A program made the position numbers and the translations under genes. From positions 1 through 35,878 of the forward strand of contig QKFD01000081.1 in assembly GCA_003251535.1 (NCBI GenBank): DNA of 35,878 bases, in the 5' to 3' direction. The notes beneath the pieces are model-generated. The model searched no databases and had not been told where the DNA came from. It worked only from the letters and a program-made list of their open reading frames with translations. This stretch comes from Chromatiales bacterium (GTDB taxonomy: Bacteria > Pseudomonadota > Gammaproteobacteria > Thiohalomonadales > Thiohalomonadaceae). Shown piece after piece: positions 26,998 to 34,696 of the stretch; the first letter of the stretch is position 1, and each line of letters starts with the position of its first letter.

Positions 26998-27196
26998 GTG
27001 GCGTGTAGCGGTCGTGGCTATGGTCGCTGGGCTAGGGTGCCTGGTTGGGGTGTGCTGACGGTGGTGAGGGCTCCAGCATCGGAGAGGGGAGCCGTGGTGG
27101 AAGGTAGATGGGAAATGAAATGGGGTTCCTGTGGCGCTCTTTTGATTGCTCATCGGAGTGTTTGATAAAAATTAAACGCCAGTCCCCGTTTGCTCG

Positions 27197-27225
27197 TTGA
27201 CATCGCTGGGAACGCCCTGTAGTTT
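27197..27225 (+). promoter_or_regulatory. Candidate promoter of the receptor gene
   Basis: A perfect -35, TTGACA (27197-27202), is followed after 17 nt by the weak -10 TAGTTT (27220-27225). The Fur-like box starts 14 nt downstream and would cover the start region. The leader to the receptor ATG would be about 180 nt. Confidence 0.4.
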
Positions 27226-27239
27226 TCACGGCTGAAAAT

Positions 27240-27258
27240 GCGATTGATTATCAATGGC
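27240..27258 (+). promoter_or_regulatory. Fur-like box upstream of the receptor gene
   Basis: The region contains the perfect 13-bp palindrome ATTGATTATCAAT (27243-27255); the 19-bp window matches the Fur consensus at about 12 positions by eye. It lies about 155 nt before the receptor start and just after the candidate promoter. Confidence 0.55.
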
Positions 27259-27411
27259 TGAATGCTTAGGGGGGAGATCGCCCCCTGAGCCGGGGCAGGG
27301 AGCGGTGCCCCATCGCACTTTCTTAACCGCTTGCGTCGCCCTCTGGCGCTCGCCCCCTACAGCACAGCCCGACCCCACAGAATGGGTTGGCGGATCCCTG
27401 GAGATAACTCG

Positions 27412-29511
27412 ATGGTGCGCCTGATTAGACCAACTTCCCCCCTCATCCCCCCCCGCTCCCGCTATCGCTACGGGGCGCTCCCGCTGGCGCTCCACCTCGC
27501 CTGGGTGGGGGCCGCCGGTTTTGCCAGCCAGGTGCGGGCCGAAACACCGGCGCCCAGTGGCGCGCTTGTGCTACCGGAGATCAACGTGACTGGTGAGAAG
27601 ATGGATCGCTCGCTGGAAGAGACCACCACCGCTGTCACCGTCCTACAGGGGGAGGCGGTGGAGAGCGGCGAGGCGCAGTCGGTCTACGACCTGGTGGACC
27701 AGGTGCCCAACATGATCACCCACCCCTTCGGTGTGCCCAACATCCGCGGTATGGACGGTACCGGTAACCAGGGGCGCTATGTGTTTGTCTCCGGTTCGCG
27801 GCCGCGGGTTAGCACCACCGTTGATGGCGTGGCCGAGCCGTGGAGTGGTGAGCGCTATCTCGATGCCGGGCTGTGGGACGTGGAGCAGGTGGAGGTGTTG
27901 CGCGGGCCGCAGTCCACCACCCAGGGGCGCAACACCATCGGGGGGGCCATTGTCCTGAAGACCAAGGATCCCACCTTCCACTGGGAGGGGGCGCTGCGTG
28001 GTGGCTATGAGAATGAGGATGGCAAGTATCAGCTGGCCGGTGTCTTCTCTGGACCCATCGTGGAGGATAACCTCGCCTTCCGCCTGGCGGTGGAGGATCT
28101 CCAGGGGAACGGTTTCATCGACTACCCCGTGAGTGCCGAGACCGGCCGTTGGCCCTGGGACCCGTCGGAGATGGAGCGCACCAACTTCCGCGGCAAGCTG
28201 CTCTGGACCCCGCAGGGGCTCGATGCCCTCACCGCCAAGCTGACCGTCTCGCATCGCACCAACGAGGGGGAGTATCTCAACTACGTCTCCGGTCCCAACT
28301 ACTTCGACTATCAGCTGGACGGCGATACCCACAACACCCGCTATCAGGACACCGAGAGCACCACGGTGACCGCCGACATCGAGTACGCCTTCTCCAGCGC
28401 CTGGACCGGCTATCTCCAGCTGAGCCACGCCGACTACGACGCCAGTTTTGAGGCGGCCATCACCGACGATACCACCCTCGGTTTTGATGAGCAGAGCGAC
28501 ACCCTGGAGGCGCGCCTCAGCTACGACCCCGCCGGCGGCAATGTGCGCGGCATGATGGGGCTCTACCTCTATCAGCGCGACCAGGAGTTTGAGAGCGGAC
28601 CGTTCGATGGCGACGATGAGGTGACCACCAGCGCCCTCTTTGGCGAGGCCACCATCACCCTCACCACGCCGCTCGATCTGATCCTCGGTGGGCGGTTGGA
28701 GCGGGAGCAGCAGCGACGTGATCTCACGGCGTGGGGTATCCCGGTCGATATGGATGAGGGGGAGACGCTGTTCCTGCCCAAGGTGGGTCTGCTCTACCGC
28801 CTCTCGCCGCGGACCAATGTCGGTTTCACCGTGCGCAAGGGGTATAACCCCGGCAGTGTCGGTGTGGATGACCGCACCGATGAGGTCTATGTCTACGACA
28901 AGGAGGAGGTGGTGGCCTATGAGCTGAGTACCCACTCCCACTGGTTGGACAACCGCCTGCGTCTCTCCACCAATCTCTTTTATAACCAGTATGACGGCCT
29001 CCAGGCCAACGCCTCCCTCGGCAACCCCGATAAGGATGGCGACATGCGCATCATCAACGTCCCTGAAGGGGAGAGCTACGGTCTAGAGATCGAGACCACC
29101 GCCTTGGTGCAGTCGGGCCTGGAGCTATCCGGTTCGCTCGGTCTGCTCCAGACGGAGGTGACCGAATCGGATCACCCGGCCATCGCCAAGGGCAATGAGT
29201 TTGGTTTTGCCCCCGCCGTCAACGCCAGCCTGGGTTTGAGCCATAGCCTCGGCTCCGGCTTCTTTTACGGTGCCAGCGCCAACTATGTGGGCGAGTATTA
29301 CTCTGAGGTGACCAACGAAGAGAGCCGTAAGGCGGGGGACTACACCATCGCCAACGCCCATATCGGTTACGAGACCGGCGACTTTACCGTTCGCGCCTAC
29401 GTCAAAAATATGTTTGACGAGGAGGTGCTCTACTTCCTCACCCGCTCCCTCGACTCCGCCCGGGTTGGCGCCCCGCGCACCTTCGGTGTGGTGGTGGACT
29501 ACCGCTTCTAA
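27412..29511 (+). CDS. TonB-dependent outer-membrane siderophore receptor
   Basis: 699 residues. A long Sec signal (basic start, then LPLALHLAWVGAAGFASQVRA, cleavage after about A43) precedes a TonB-box-like segment (PEINVTG, 55-61). The plug domain follows with VYDLVDQVPNM, IRGMDGTGNQGRYVF, WDVEQVEVLRGPQSTTQGRN and TIGGAIVLKTKDP. The rest is a beta-barrel ending in VVDYRF with a terminal Phe, as usual for outer-membrane barrels. It most likely imports the ferric form of the siderophore made next door, energised by the TonB system at 834-2857. ATG 27412 has TGGAG 8 nt upstream; a frame open to 27331 adds a leader without signal character. Exact ligand is inferred from context only. Confidence 0.93.
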   Translation: MVRLIRPTSPLIPPRSRYRYGALPLALHLAWVGAAGFASQVRAETPAPSGALVLPEINVTGEKMDRSLEETTTAVTVLQGEAVESGEAQSVYDLVDQVPNMITHPFGVPNIRGMDGTGNQGRYVFVSGSRPRVSTTVDGVAEPWSGERYLDAGLWDVEQVEVLRGPQSTTQGRNTIGGAIVLKTKDPTFHWEGALRGGYENEDGKYQLAGVFSGPIVEDNLAFRLAVEDLQGNGFIDYPVSAETGRWPWDPSEMERTNFRGKLLWTPQGLDALTAKLTVSHRTNEGEYLNYVSGPNYFDYQLDGDTHNTRYQDTESTTVTADIEYAFSSAWTGYLQLSHADYDASFEAAITDDTTLGFDEQSDTLEARLSYDPAGGNVRGMMGLYLYQRDQEFESGPFDGDDEVTTSALFGEATITLTTPLDLILGGRLEREQQRRDLTAWGIPVDMDEGETLFLPKVGLLYRLSPRTNVGFTVRKGYNPGSVGVDDRTDEVYVYDKEEVVAYELSTHSHWLDNRLRLSTNLFYNQYDGLQANASLGNPDKDGDMRIINVPEGESYGLEIETTALVQSGLELSGSLGLLQTEVTESDHPAIAKGNEFGFAPAVNASLGLSHSLGSGFFYGASANYVGEYYSEVTNEESRKAGDYTIANAHIGYETGDFTVRAYVKNMFDEEVLYFLTRSLDSARVGAPRTFGVVVDYRF

Positions 29512-29519
29512 TCCTCTTG

Positions 29520-29552
29520 CCCCACGCCGCCCCCGCTCAGGGGGCCGTGGGG
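29520..29552 (+). terminator. Hairpin downstream of the receptor gene
   Basis: CCCCACG (29520-29526) pairs with CGTGGGG (29546-29552) and CCCCC (29530-29534) with GGGGG (29540-29544), with a small internal loop and apical loop GCTCA. It begins 9 nt after the receptor stop. There is no T-tract. Confidence 0.45.
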
Positions 29553-29681
29553 ATCTCAAACACCGTGCCGGCCAAGCCGGGGTGTCATCTGCACGTCAGC
29601 GATATTTCATCTTTTCGCACTGGGGTGGTCATGCGGCCTACATAGGATGCGGGCGCTTGCCAACCACACGAGGACGTGTCT

Positions 29682-31148
29682 GTGAAAAAATTGATTTTGG
29701 CGATCTCTCTGCTCTTTGGCCTGCTGGCCAGCGCGGGTGCTACGACCCTCAATAACGGGGTGGCGGTCAGCGCGCTCTCTGCCCTGTCGGGCAACACCCT
29801 CTCCTTCGACCTGGCTATCCCCAGCGGCGCCAGCAATCTCACCATCACCATCGCCGGTGGGAGTGGTGATGCCGATCTCTATGTGCGCTACGGCGCGCTG
29901 CCCACCTCATCTACCTATGACTGCCGTCCCTACCTCAACGGCAATGATGAGAGCTGCACCTTTGCCGCCCCCTCGACGGGCACCTACTACATCGACATCC
30001 GCGCTTACTCCGCCTTTTCCGGCCTGTCGCTGGTCGCCTCTTACGACCTCGCCAGCGGTGGCTCCAGTGGCAGTGAGTTGAGCAATGGGGTGCCGGTCAC
30101 CGCCCTCGCCGGTGCCAGCGGTAGCCAGCTCGACTACACCATCGCCGTGCCGACAGGGGCGAGCAACCTGGTGGTGGCCATCAGCGGCGGTAGCGGGGAT
30201 GCCGATCTCTATGTGCGCTACGGCGCACTGCCCACCTCCTCTACCTATGACTGCCGCCCCTACCTGAGTGGCAACAGCGAGAGCTGTAGCTTTACCGCAC
30301 CGCAGGTGGGTACCTACTACATCCGCCTCGTCGGCTACTCCGCCTTCAGTGGGGTCACCCTGAGCGCCAGCTATCAGAGTGGTGGTAGCAGTGGCGGTGG
30401 GGGGAGCGGCGGTAGCGCCAACTTTGCGGAGTTTGAGACCTACTACGCCAATGCCATCGGCAAGAGCGGGTCGGCCCTGCTGAGTGCCCTCAATGAGGCC
30501 GCCAGTCGCAATCAGGTGCGCATGAGCTACTCCGCGGTGTGGGAGGCGCTCAAATATACCGACGAAGACCCCAACAACAGCAACAACGTCATCCTGCTCT
30601 ATACCGGCCGCTCCCAGGCCAAGAGCTACAACTCCGGTAGCTACAGCAGTGACCCCGACGCCTGGAACCGTGAGCACTCCTGGCCGAAGAGCCACGGCTT
30701 CCCCGACTCCGGTGACTGGGCCTACACCGATATCCACCACCTGCGTCCCGCCGATGCCTCGGTCAACTCCAGTCGCGGCAATAAGGACTTCGATGAGGGG
30801 GGCTCGCAGATCAGCGAGGCGCCGGGCAACTACACCGACTCCGACAGCTTCGAGCCACGCGCTGCGGTGAAGGGGGATATCGCCCGCATGATGTTCTATA
30901 TGGCGGTGCGCTATAACGGTGGCGACGGTACCGGCACCGAGGACCTGCAACTGGTGAACTACACCGGCACCAGCGGCGCCTCCTTGGGCAAGCTCTGCAC
31001 CCTGCTCCAGTGGCATCAGCAGGACCCGGTGAGCAGTGAGGAGATCGCCCGCCACGCCCGTATTGTGGAGCGGCAGGGGAATCGCAACCCGTTTGTGGAC
31101 TACCCCGCGTGGGCAGACCAGATCTGGGGTGCCAGCTGCGGTAGTTGA
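29682..31148 (+). CDS. Secreted endonuclease I with two N-terminal PPC domains
   Basis: 488 residues, exported. A short Sec signal (KKLILAISLLFGLLASAGA) precedes two PPC-type beta domains (about 24-125 and 134-235, each with GDADLYVRYGALPTSSTYDC), a Gly/Ser linker, and an endonuclease I domain (about 250-485). The nuclease motif NREHSWPKSHGF (N329, H332) and TDIHHLRPAD (H352, H353) with NSSRGNKDF match the beta-beta-alpha metal site of EndA/Vvn-type nucleases. It should cut extracellular DNA. GTG 29682 has GAGG 8 nt upstream; GTG 29676 is the alternative. PPC domains are commonly found at the C-terminus of secreted enzymes, so the N-terminal pair is unusual. No Fur-like box seen. Confidence 0.88.
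   Translation: MKKLILAISLLFGLLASAGATTLNNGVAVSALSALSGNTLSFDLAIPSGASNLTITIAGGSGDADLYVRYGALPTSSTYDCRPYLNGNDESCTFAAPSTGTYYIDIRAYSAFSGLSLVASYDLASGGSSGSELSNGVPVTALAGASGSQLDYTIAVPTGASNLVVAISGGSGDADLYVRYGALPTSSTYDCRPYLSGNSESCSFTAPQVGTYYIRLVGYSAFSGVTLSASYQSGGSSGGGGSGGSANFAEFETYYANAIGKSGSALLSALNEAASRNQVRMSYSAVWEALKYTDEDPNNSNNVILLYTGRSQAKSYNSGSYSSDPDAWNREHSWPKSHGFPDSGDWAYTDIHHLRPADASVNSSRGNKDFDEGGSQISEAPGNYTDSDSFEPRAAVKGDIARMMFYMAVRYNGGDGTGTEDLQLVNYTGTSGASLGKLCTLLQWHQQDPVSSEEIARHARIVERQGNRNPFVDYPAWADQIWGASCGS
29865..30300 (+). repeat. Internal duplication encoding the two PPC domains
   Basis: The stretch GATGCCGATCTCTATGTGCG and about 90 following bases recur with a 330-bp offset (29868 and 30198), nearly identical at nucleotide level across the STYDC region. 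This is an in-frame duplication of one 110-residue domain. Confidence 0.85.
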
Positions 31149-31155
31149 TCACCCT

Positions 31156-31181
31156 GGGGCGTGGCCGACCGGCCGCGCCCC
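31156..31181. terminator. Hairpin between convergent nuclease and DUF3592 genes
   Basis: GGGGCGTGGCC (31156-31166) pairs with GGCCGCGCCCC (31171-31181) with one T-G pair and loop GACC. It lies 7 nt after the nuclease stop and 17 nt beyond the end of the opposing gene, so it can serve both directions. No T-tract. Confidence 0.55.
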
Positions 31182-31198
31182 CCCTCTCCCAGCGCCCT

Positions 31199-32335
31199 TC
31201 AGTCGTTGCGCTGCACCGCGAAGGGGAAGTCCACCTCAAAGCCCTGTTGCACCCCTTGGGGTAGCAGGGTGACGCGGATCAGCCAGCGCACCAGCTGTTG
31301 CAACTCGCGCCGACTCTCGGGGGCGCTCTCCGGTAGCCTGGCCTCCAGGTGGAGGGCCACCGGCGCGTGCCGGTCGCAGCGTAGCCCAGGTTGGTGCCAC
31401 AACTGTTGGCGGTGTAGCACCCGCGTCTGTGCCGCTATCGACTCGCAGAGCAGCTCGACCCGATAGTCGGCAAAGTGGGCGGGACCGCGCTGCTCCAGGT
31501 GGAGTTGCAGCGCCTCTCCCGGGTGCCACTGGGCACGCGGTATCTCCACTCTGGGGGTGGGGGTGCGCCCTATGCGCCAGGCCGCCGGTAGGCGACGTAG
31601 TAGAAAGAGCAGGAGCAGCACGCTGATGAGAAATAGGTAGGGTTCGCCCCAGCGGCTCTGGAAGCGCTGCTCCCAGGAGTGCCAGGCCAATGCTGACGCA
31701 GCGGCAAACAGCGCCATGCTGGCCACGCCGACGACGTGCAGCAGGAGCCGCGGGGAGGCGATGGGGCGCAGACGTAGCGGCAGATGGGTGCCGCGGCGGG
31801 TGCGGATGGCGGGATCGCCCTTGCGACCGCGCAGCGTGCGCAGCAGAAAGTGGCCACCGATGGCCACAAAGAAGAGCGGGATGAGGGCAGCGGCGTAGTG
31901 GTAGGGGACGAAACGCCGCTCAAGCACTGCTTGGTTGGGATCGCTCGGTAGGTACCAGCAGGGGTAGCTCTCGCCACGTCGCCACTGACCCACCTCTGCG
32001 CTGTCGCTATGTAGCCCGTCGTAGTTGTCGTAGCCCTCCACTGTGTAGCGCTGCCCCTCCACCATGAGGCTGAAACGCACCTGCGGATAGCGCTGGCGGG
32101 TGTCCCGTTTGCCGACCCCGGGGGCCGCACTGTGGTAGACCGATTCGCTGAGCAGCACCTCGCAACGCCCTGCAACGTATTGGTGGAATACGGTGTAGTC
32201 GCGCATCCCCTGGAGTACGAACGGCACTAAAAAACCGAGCCCTGCTAGGACAAACAGGGCGAAGAAGGGCCAGCCGCGCCCCCGCTTCTCCCCACCGGCC
32301 CTTCGTCTGCCACTCTTCTTCTGACGCCGTGCCAC
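31199..32335 (-). CDS. DUF3592-like membrane protein of unknown function
   Basis: 378 residues. A very basic N-terminus (ARRQKKSGRRRAGGEKRGRG) leads into a first helix (FFALFVLAGLGFLVPFVL), an extracytoplasmic domain with YPQVRFSLMVEGQRYTVEGY and YPCWYLPSDPNQAVLERRF, typical of DUF3592 proteins, a second helix (YAAALIPLFFVAIGGHFLL), then two more helices and a C-terminal soluble domain. GTG 32335 is chosen because an excellent AGGAGG lies 7 nt upstream; ATG 32398 and 32449 in the same frame lack this. The gene stands alone, convergent with the nuclease and divergent from aroC. Its function cannot be read from the sequence. Confidence 0.75.
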   Translation of the reverse strand: MARRQKKSGRRRAGGEKRGRGWPFFALFVLAGLGFLVPFVLQGMRDYTVFHQYVAGRCEVLLSESVYHSAAPGVGKRDTRQRYPQVRFSLMVEGQRYTVEGYDNYDGLHSDSAEVGQWRRGESYPCWYLPSDPNQAVLERRFVPYHYAAALIPLFFVAIGGHFLLRTLRGRKGDPAIRTRRGTHLPLRLRPIASPRLLLHVVGVASMALFAAASALAWHSWEQRFQSRWGEPYLFLISVLLLLFLLRRLPAAWRIGRTPTPRVEIPRAQWHPGEALQLHLEQRGPAHFADYRVELLCESIAAQTRVLHRQQLWHQPGLRCDRHAPVALHLEARLPESAPESRRELQQLVRWLIRVTLLPQGVQQGFEVDFPFAVQRND

Positions 32336-32749
32336 CCCGGCACCTCCTCTGAATGGGATGGCGGATGGTAGCGCGCCGGCTTCCGGGCGTGACAGCATAA
32401 TGCGCAGTTGGTTATTGGCGTGGGGGTGAAGTCGTGACAGGATTGGCAAATCCTTTGGGATGTATAGTGGAGATTGTTATAGTATGGGTCTTTCCCGCAT
32501 TGGCTTCTCCTAGCGGCATAGGATTGTCATCTGGGCGGTGTGGTGCCGTTTAAACGGAAGGGCTCTTAAGGAGGGTGCGGTTCCCAATGATGATGGTCGC
32601 CGCCACCCTTGGCTCCACCCTAGCACGTCTCCCACCGGGCGCTGGGGAGGGGGTAGAATCACCGTTTTGCGCGGCCTCCGTCGCCCCTTCCTGCCAACCG
32701 ACACGGCGCCAAACCCCTGAGGGGTGGTGCCCGCTAGTGTGAGATCTCC
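32336..32749. other. Intergenic region between the DUF3592 gene and aroC
   Basis: These 414 bp contain the promoter-like pair at 32455-32483 and otherwise no supported gene. A 60-codon frame at 32538-32720 has biased composition, no family resemblance and no ribosome binding site. No Fur-like box was found, so aroC is not obviously part of the iron response. Confidence 0.6.
32455..32483 (+). promoter_or_regulatory. Sigma70-type promoter candidate upstream of aroC
   Basis: TTGGGA (32455-32460) and TATAGT (32478-32483, 5 of 6 matches to TATAAT) are separated by 17 nt. Transcription would start near 32490, leaving a leader of about 260 nt before aroC. Confidence 0.5.
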
Positions 32750-33844
32750 ATGTCAGGCAACAGTATCGGCAAACTCTTTACCGTCACTACTTTTGGCGAG
32801 AGCCACGGTCAGGCCCTGGGGGCCATCGTCGATGGCTGTCCGCCGGGGATGGAGTTGACGGAGCAGGAGCTTCAGGTTGACCTCGATCGGCGTAAGCCCG
32901 GCACCTCTCGGCACACCACCCAGCGGCGTGAACCCGATGCGGTGCGCATCCTCTCCGGGGTGTTTGAGGGGCGCACCACCGGCACCCCCATCGGCTTACT
33001 GATCGAGAACACCGATCAGCGCTCTAAAGATTATGGTGCTATCGCCTACCAGTTCCGCCCGGGTCATGCCGACTACACCTATCAGCAGAAATATGGCATC
33101 CGCGACTATCGCGGTGGTGGTCGCTCCTCGGCCCGGGAGACCGCCATGCGGGTGGCCGCAGGGGCGATTGCCCGCAAATTCTTGCGCCTGGAGGGGATCG
33201 AGATCCGCGGCTACTTGGCCCAGCTGGGTCCTATTCGGTTGGCGCTGAAGGAGTGGGGGGCGGTGACCGAAAATCCATTTTTCTGCGCCGAGCCCGAGCG
33301 GGTGGCGGAGCTGGAGGCCTATATGGATGCCCTGCGCAAGGAGGGCAACTCCGTGGGTGCGCGGGTCAATGTGGTGGCCAGCGGTATCCCGCCCGGCTTG
33401 GGTGAGCCGGTGTTTGATCGGCTCGATGCCGAGCTTGCCCACGCCCTGATGTCCATCAACGCCGTCAAAGGGGTGGAGATCGGTGACGGGTTTGCGGTGG
33501 TGGAGCAGAAGGGGACCGAGCATCGGGATGAGATCACCCCGCAAGGCTTCCTCTCTAACCACGCTGGCGGAATTTTGGGGGGGATCTCCAGCGGTCAGGA
33601 GATCCTCTGCTCCGTTGCCCTCAAGCCCACCTCTAGCATCCGTCTGCCAGGTCGCTCTGTTGATATCAACGGTCAGCCGGTGGAGCTGGTGACGGAGGGG
33701 CGGCACGACCCCTGTGTTGGTATCCGCGCTGTGCCCATTGTGGAGGCGATGGTCGCCATTGTGTTGATGGACCACTTTCTGCGCCAGCGGGCCCAGAATG
33801 GTGCGGTACACTCGCCCACGCCGATCATCCCGTCTCAGGCCTGA
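32750..33844 (+). CDS. aroC: Chorismate synthase
   Basis: 364 residues, normal length. It converts EPSP to chorismate with reduced FMN, the last shared step of aromatic synthesis, and so supplies EntC as well as amino acid and quinone pathways. All family signatures are present: [18 protein letters not shown] at the start, [52 protein letters not shown], and [15 protein letters not shown] and [17 protein letters not shown] near the end. Upstream purines before ATG 32750 are weak. It is followed by a PKHD hydroxylase gene and an MFS gene on the same strand. Confidence 0.98.
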   Translation: MSGNSIGKLFTVTTFGESHGQALGAIVDGCPPGMELTEQELQVDLDRRKPGTSRHTTQRREPDAVRILSGVFEGRTTGTPIGLLIENTDQRSKDYGAIAYQFRPGHADYTYQQKYGIRDYRGGGRSSARETAMRVAAGAIARKFLRLEGIEIRGYLAQLGPIRLALKEWGAVTENPFFCAEPERVAELEAYMDALRKEGNSVGARVNVVASGIPPGLGEPVFDRLDAELAHALMSINAVKGVEIGDGFAVVEQKGTEHRDEITPQGFLSNHAGGILGGISSGQEILCSVALKPTSSIRLPGRSVDINGQPVELVTEGRHDPCVGIRAVPIVEAMVAIVLMDHFLRQRAQNGAVHSPTPIIPSQA

Positions 33845-33900
33845 AGGCGCTTCCCCACCCCTATGATCCTTGACCTTGGTTATCGACAGGAGCCGCGCCT

Positions 33901-34578
33901 ATGATGCTGCATATCCCCTCTGTGCTGACCCCCGAGGAGCTGGAACCGATCCAGCGGGTGCTGCGCCAATCCACCTTTATCGACGGCAAGCTGACGGCCG
34001 GCCAGGCGGCGGAGCGGGTCAAGCACAACCTGGAGCTGGACCGCGAGGCGCCACAGAAGGAGGTACTGGCCAAGATCGTCATGACCGGCCTTTACCGCAG
34101 CGAGCTGTTCAAGCTGGCCGCGATGCCGCTGAAGGTCGCTACCCCTATCTTTGCCCGCTATATCCAGGGAATGGGCTATGGCAGCCATATCGATGACCCC
34201 ATCATGGGGGCAGGGCCGCACTACCGCACGGATGTCTCCTTCACCGTCTTCCTGACCGATCCCGATGAGTATGAAGGGGGGGACCTCTCCATCCGCACAC
34301 CCTTTGGGCTCCAGCAGGTGAAGCTGCCGGCAGGGGATGCGGTGATCTACCCCTCTGGCACGCTCCACTATGTGGCTGAGGTGACGGGGGGCGAGCGACT
34401 GGTGGCGGTGGGTTGGATCCAGAGCATGGTGCGCGATCCCGGTAAGCGCGAGATCCTCTTCAACCTCGGGCAGGCGCGGGCCCAACTGCTCGCCACAGGG
34501 GCGGGGGGCGATGCCAATCTCCCAGATTGGATTGATCACTCCTACATCAATCTGATGCGGATGTGGGCTGAGCTATAG
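33901..34578 (+). CDS. PKHD-type Fe(II)/2-oxoglutarate hydroxylase, PiuC/YbiX family
   Basis: 225 residues, the usual length of the PiuC/YbiX family of PKHD-type hydroxylases. The double-stranded beta-helix fold shows the metal ligands H96 and D98 (YGSHIDDP) and H156 (YPSGTLHYVAEVT) and the 2-oxoglutarate arginine R166 (GGERLVAVGW). The N-terminal MMLHIPSVLTPEEL and C-terminal YINLMRMWAEL are also typical. Family members usually sit beside TonB receptors and respond to iron; the substrate is unknown. ATG 33901 has AGGAG 8 nt upstream. It follows aroC by 56 nt, and a clear terminator follows it. No Fur-like box was seen directly upstream. Confidence 0.92.
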   Translation: MMLHIPSVLTPEELEPIQRVLRQSTFIDGKLTAGQAAERVKHNLELDREAPQKEVLAKIVMTGLYRSELFKLAAMPLKVATPIFARYIQGMGYGSHIDDPIMGAGPHYRTDVSFTVFLTDPDEYEGGDLSIRTPFGLQQVKLPAGDAVIYPSGTLHYVAEVTGGERLVAVGWIQSMVRDPGKREILFNLGQARAQLLATGAGGDANLPDWIDHSYINLMRMWAEL

Positions 34579-34614
34579 GCGGGCCTCCCCAATACCCTGC
34601 TAGGACTGGACCGT

Positions 34615-34640
34615 CGTAGAGGGGGGCACTCCCCTCTACG
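34615..34640 (+). terminator. Terminator after the PKHD hydroxylase gene
   Basis: CGTAGAGGGG (34615-34624) and CCCCTCTACG (34631-34640) form a perfect 10-bp stem with a 6-nt loop, followed by TGTTTAT. It lies 36 nt after the stop codon. Confidence 0.75.
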
Positions 34641-34696
34641 TGTTTATAGCGCCTTGGGCGTCGCCCTTGGCGCCCTCCTGAACCCCTTGACCCTCC

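Larger units (their letters stand above)
26749..27411. other. Intergenic region between entS and the receptor gene
   Basis: These 663 bp hold no convincing gene. Seen in it: a GGCGT/ACGCC hairpin (about 26823-26837), a terminator-like hairpin plus T6 (26978-26997), a candidate promoter (27197-27225), and a Fur-like box (27240-27258). The sequence is visibly less GC-rich than its neighbours, with T-rich patches. A small RNA ending at 26997 cannot be excluded but no promoter for one was recognised. Confidence 0.6.

Noticed and set aside
32538-32720. 60-codon frame upstream of aroC
   Set aside because: Biased Arg/Gly/Pro composition, no ribosome binding site, no recognisable motif.
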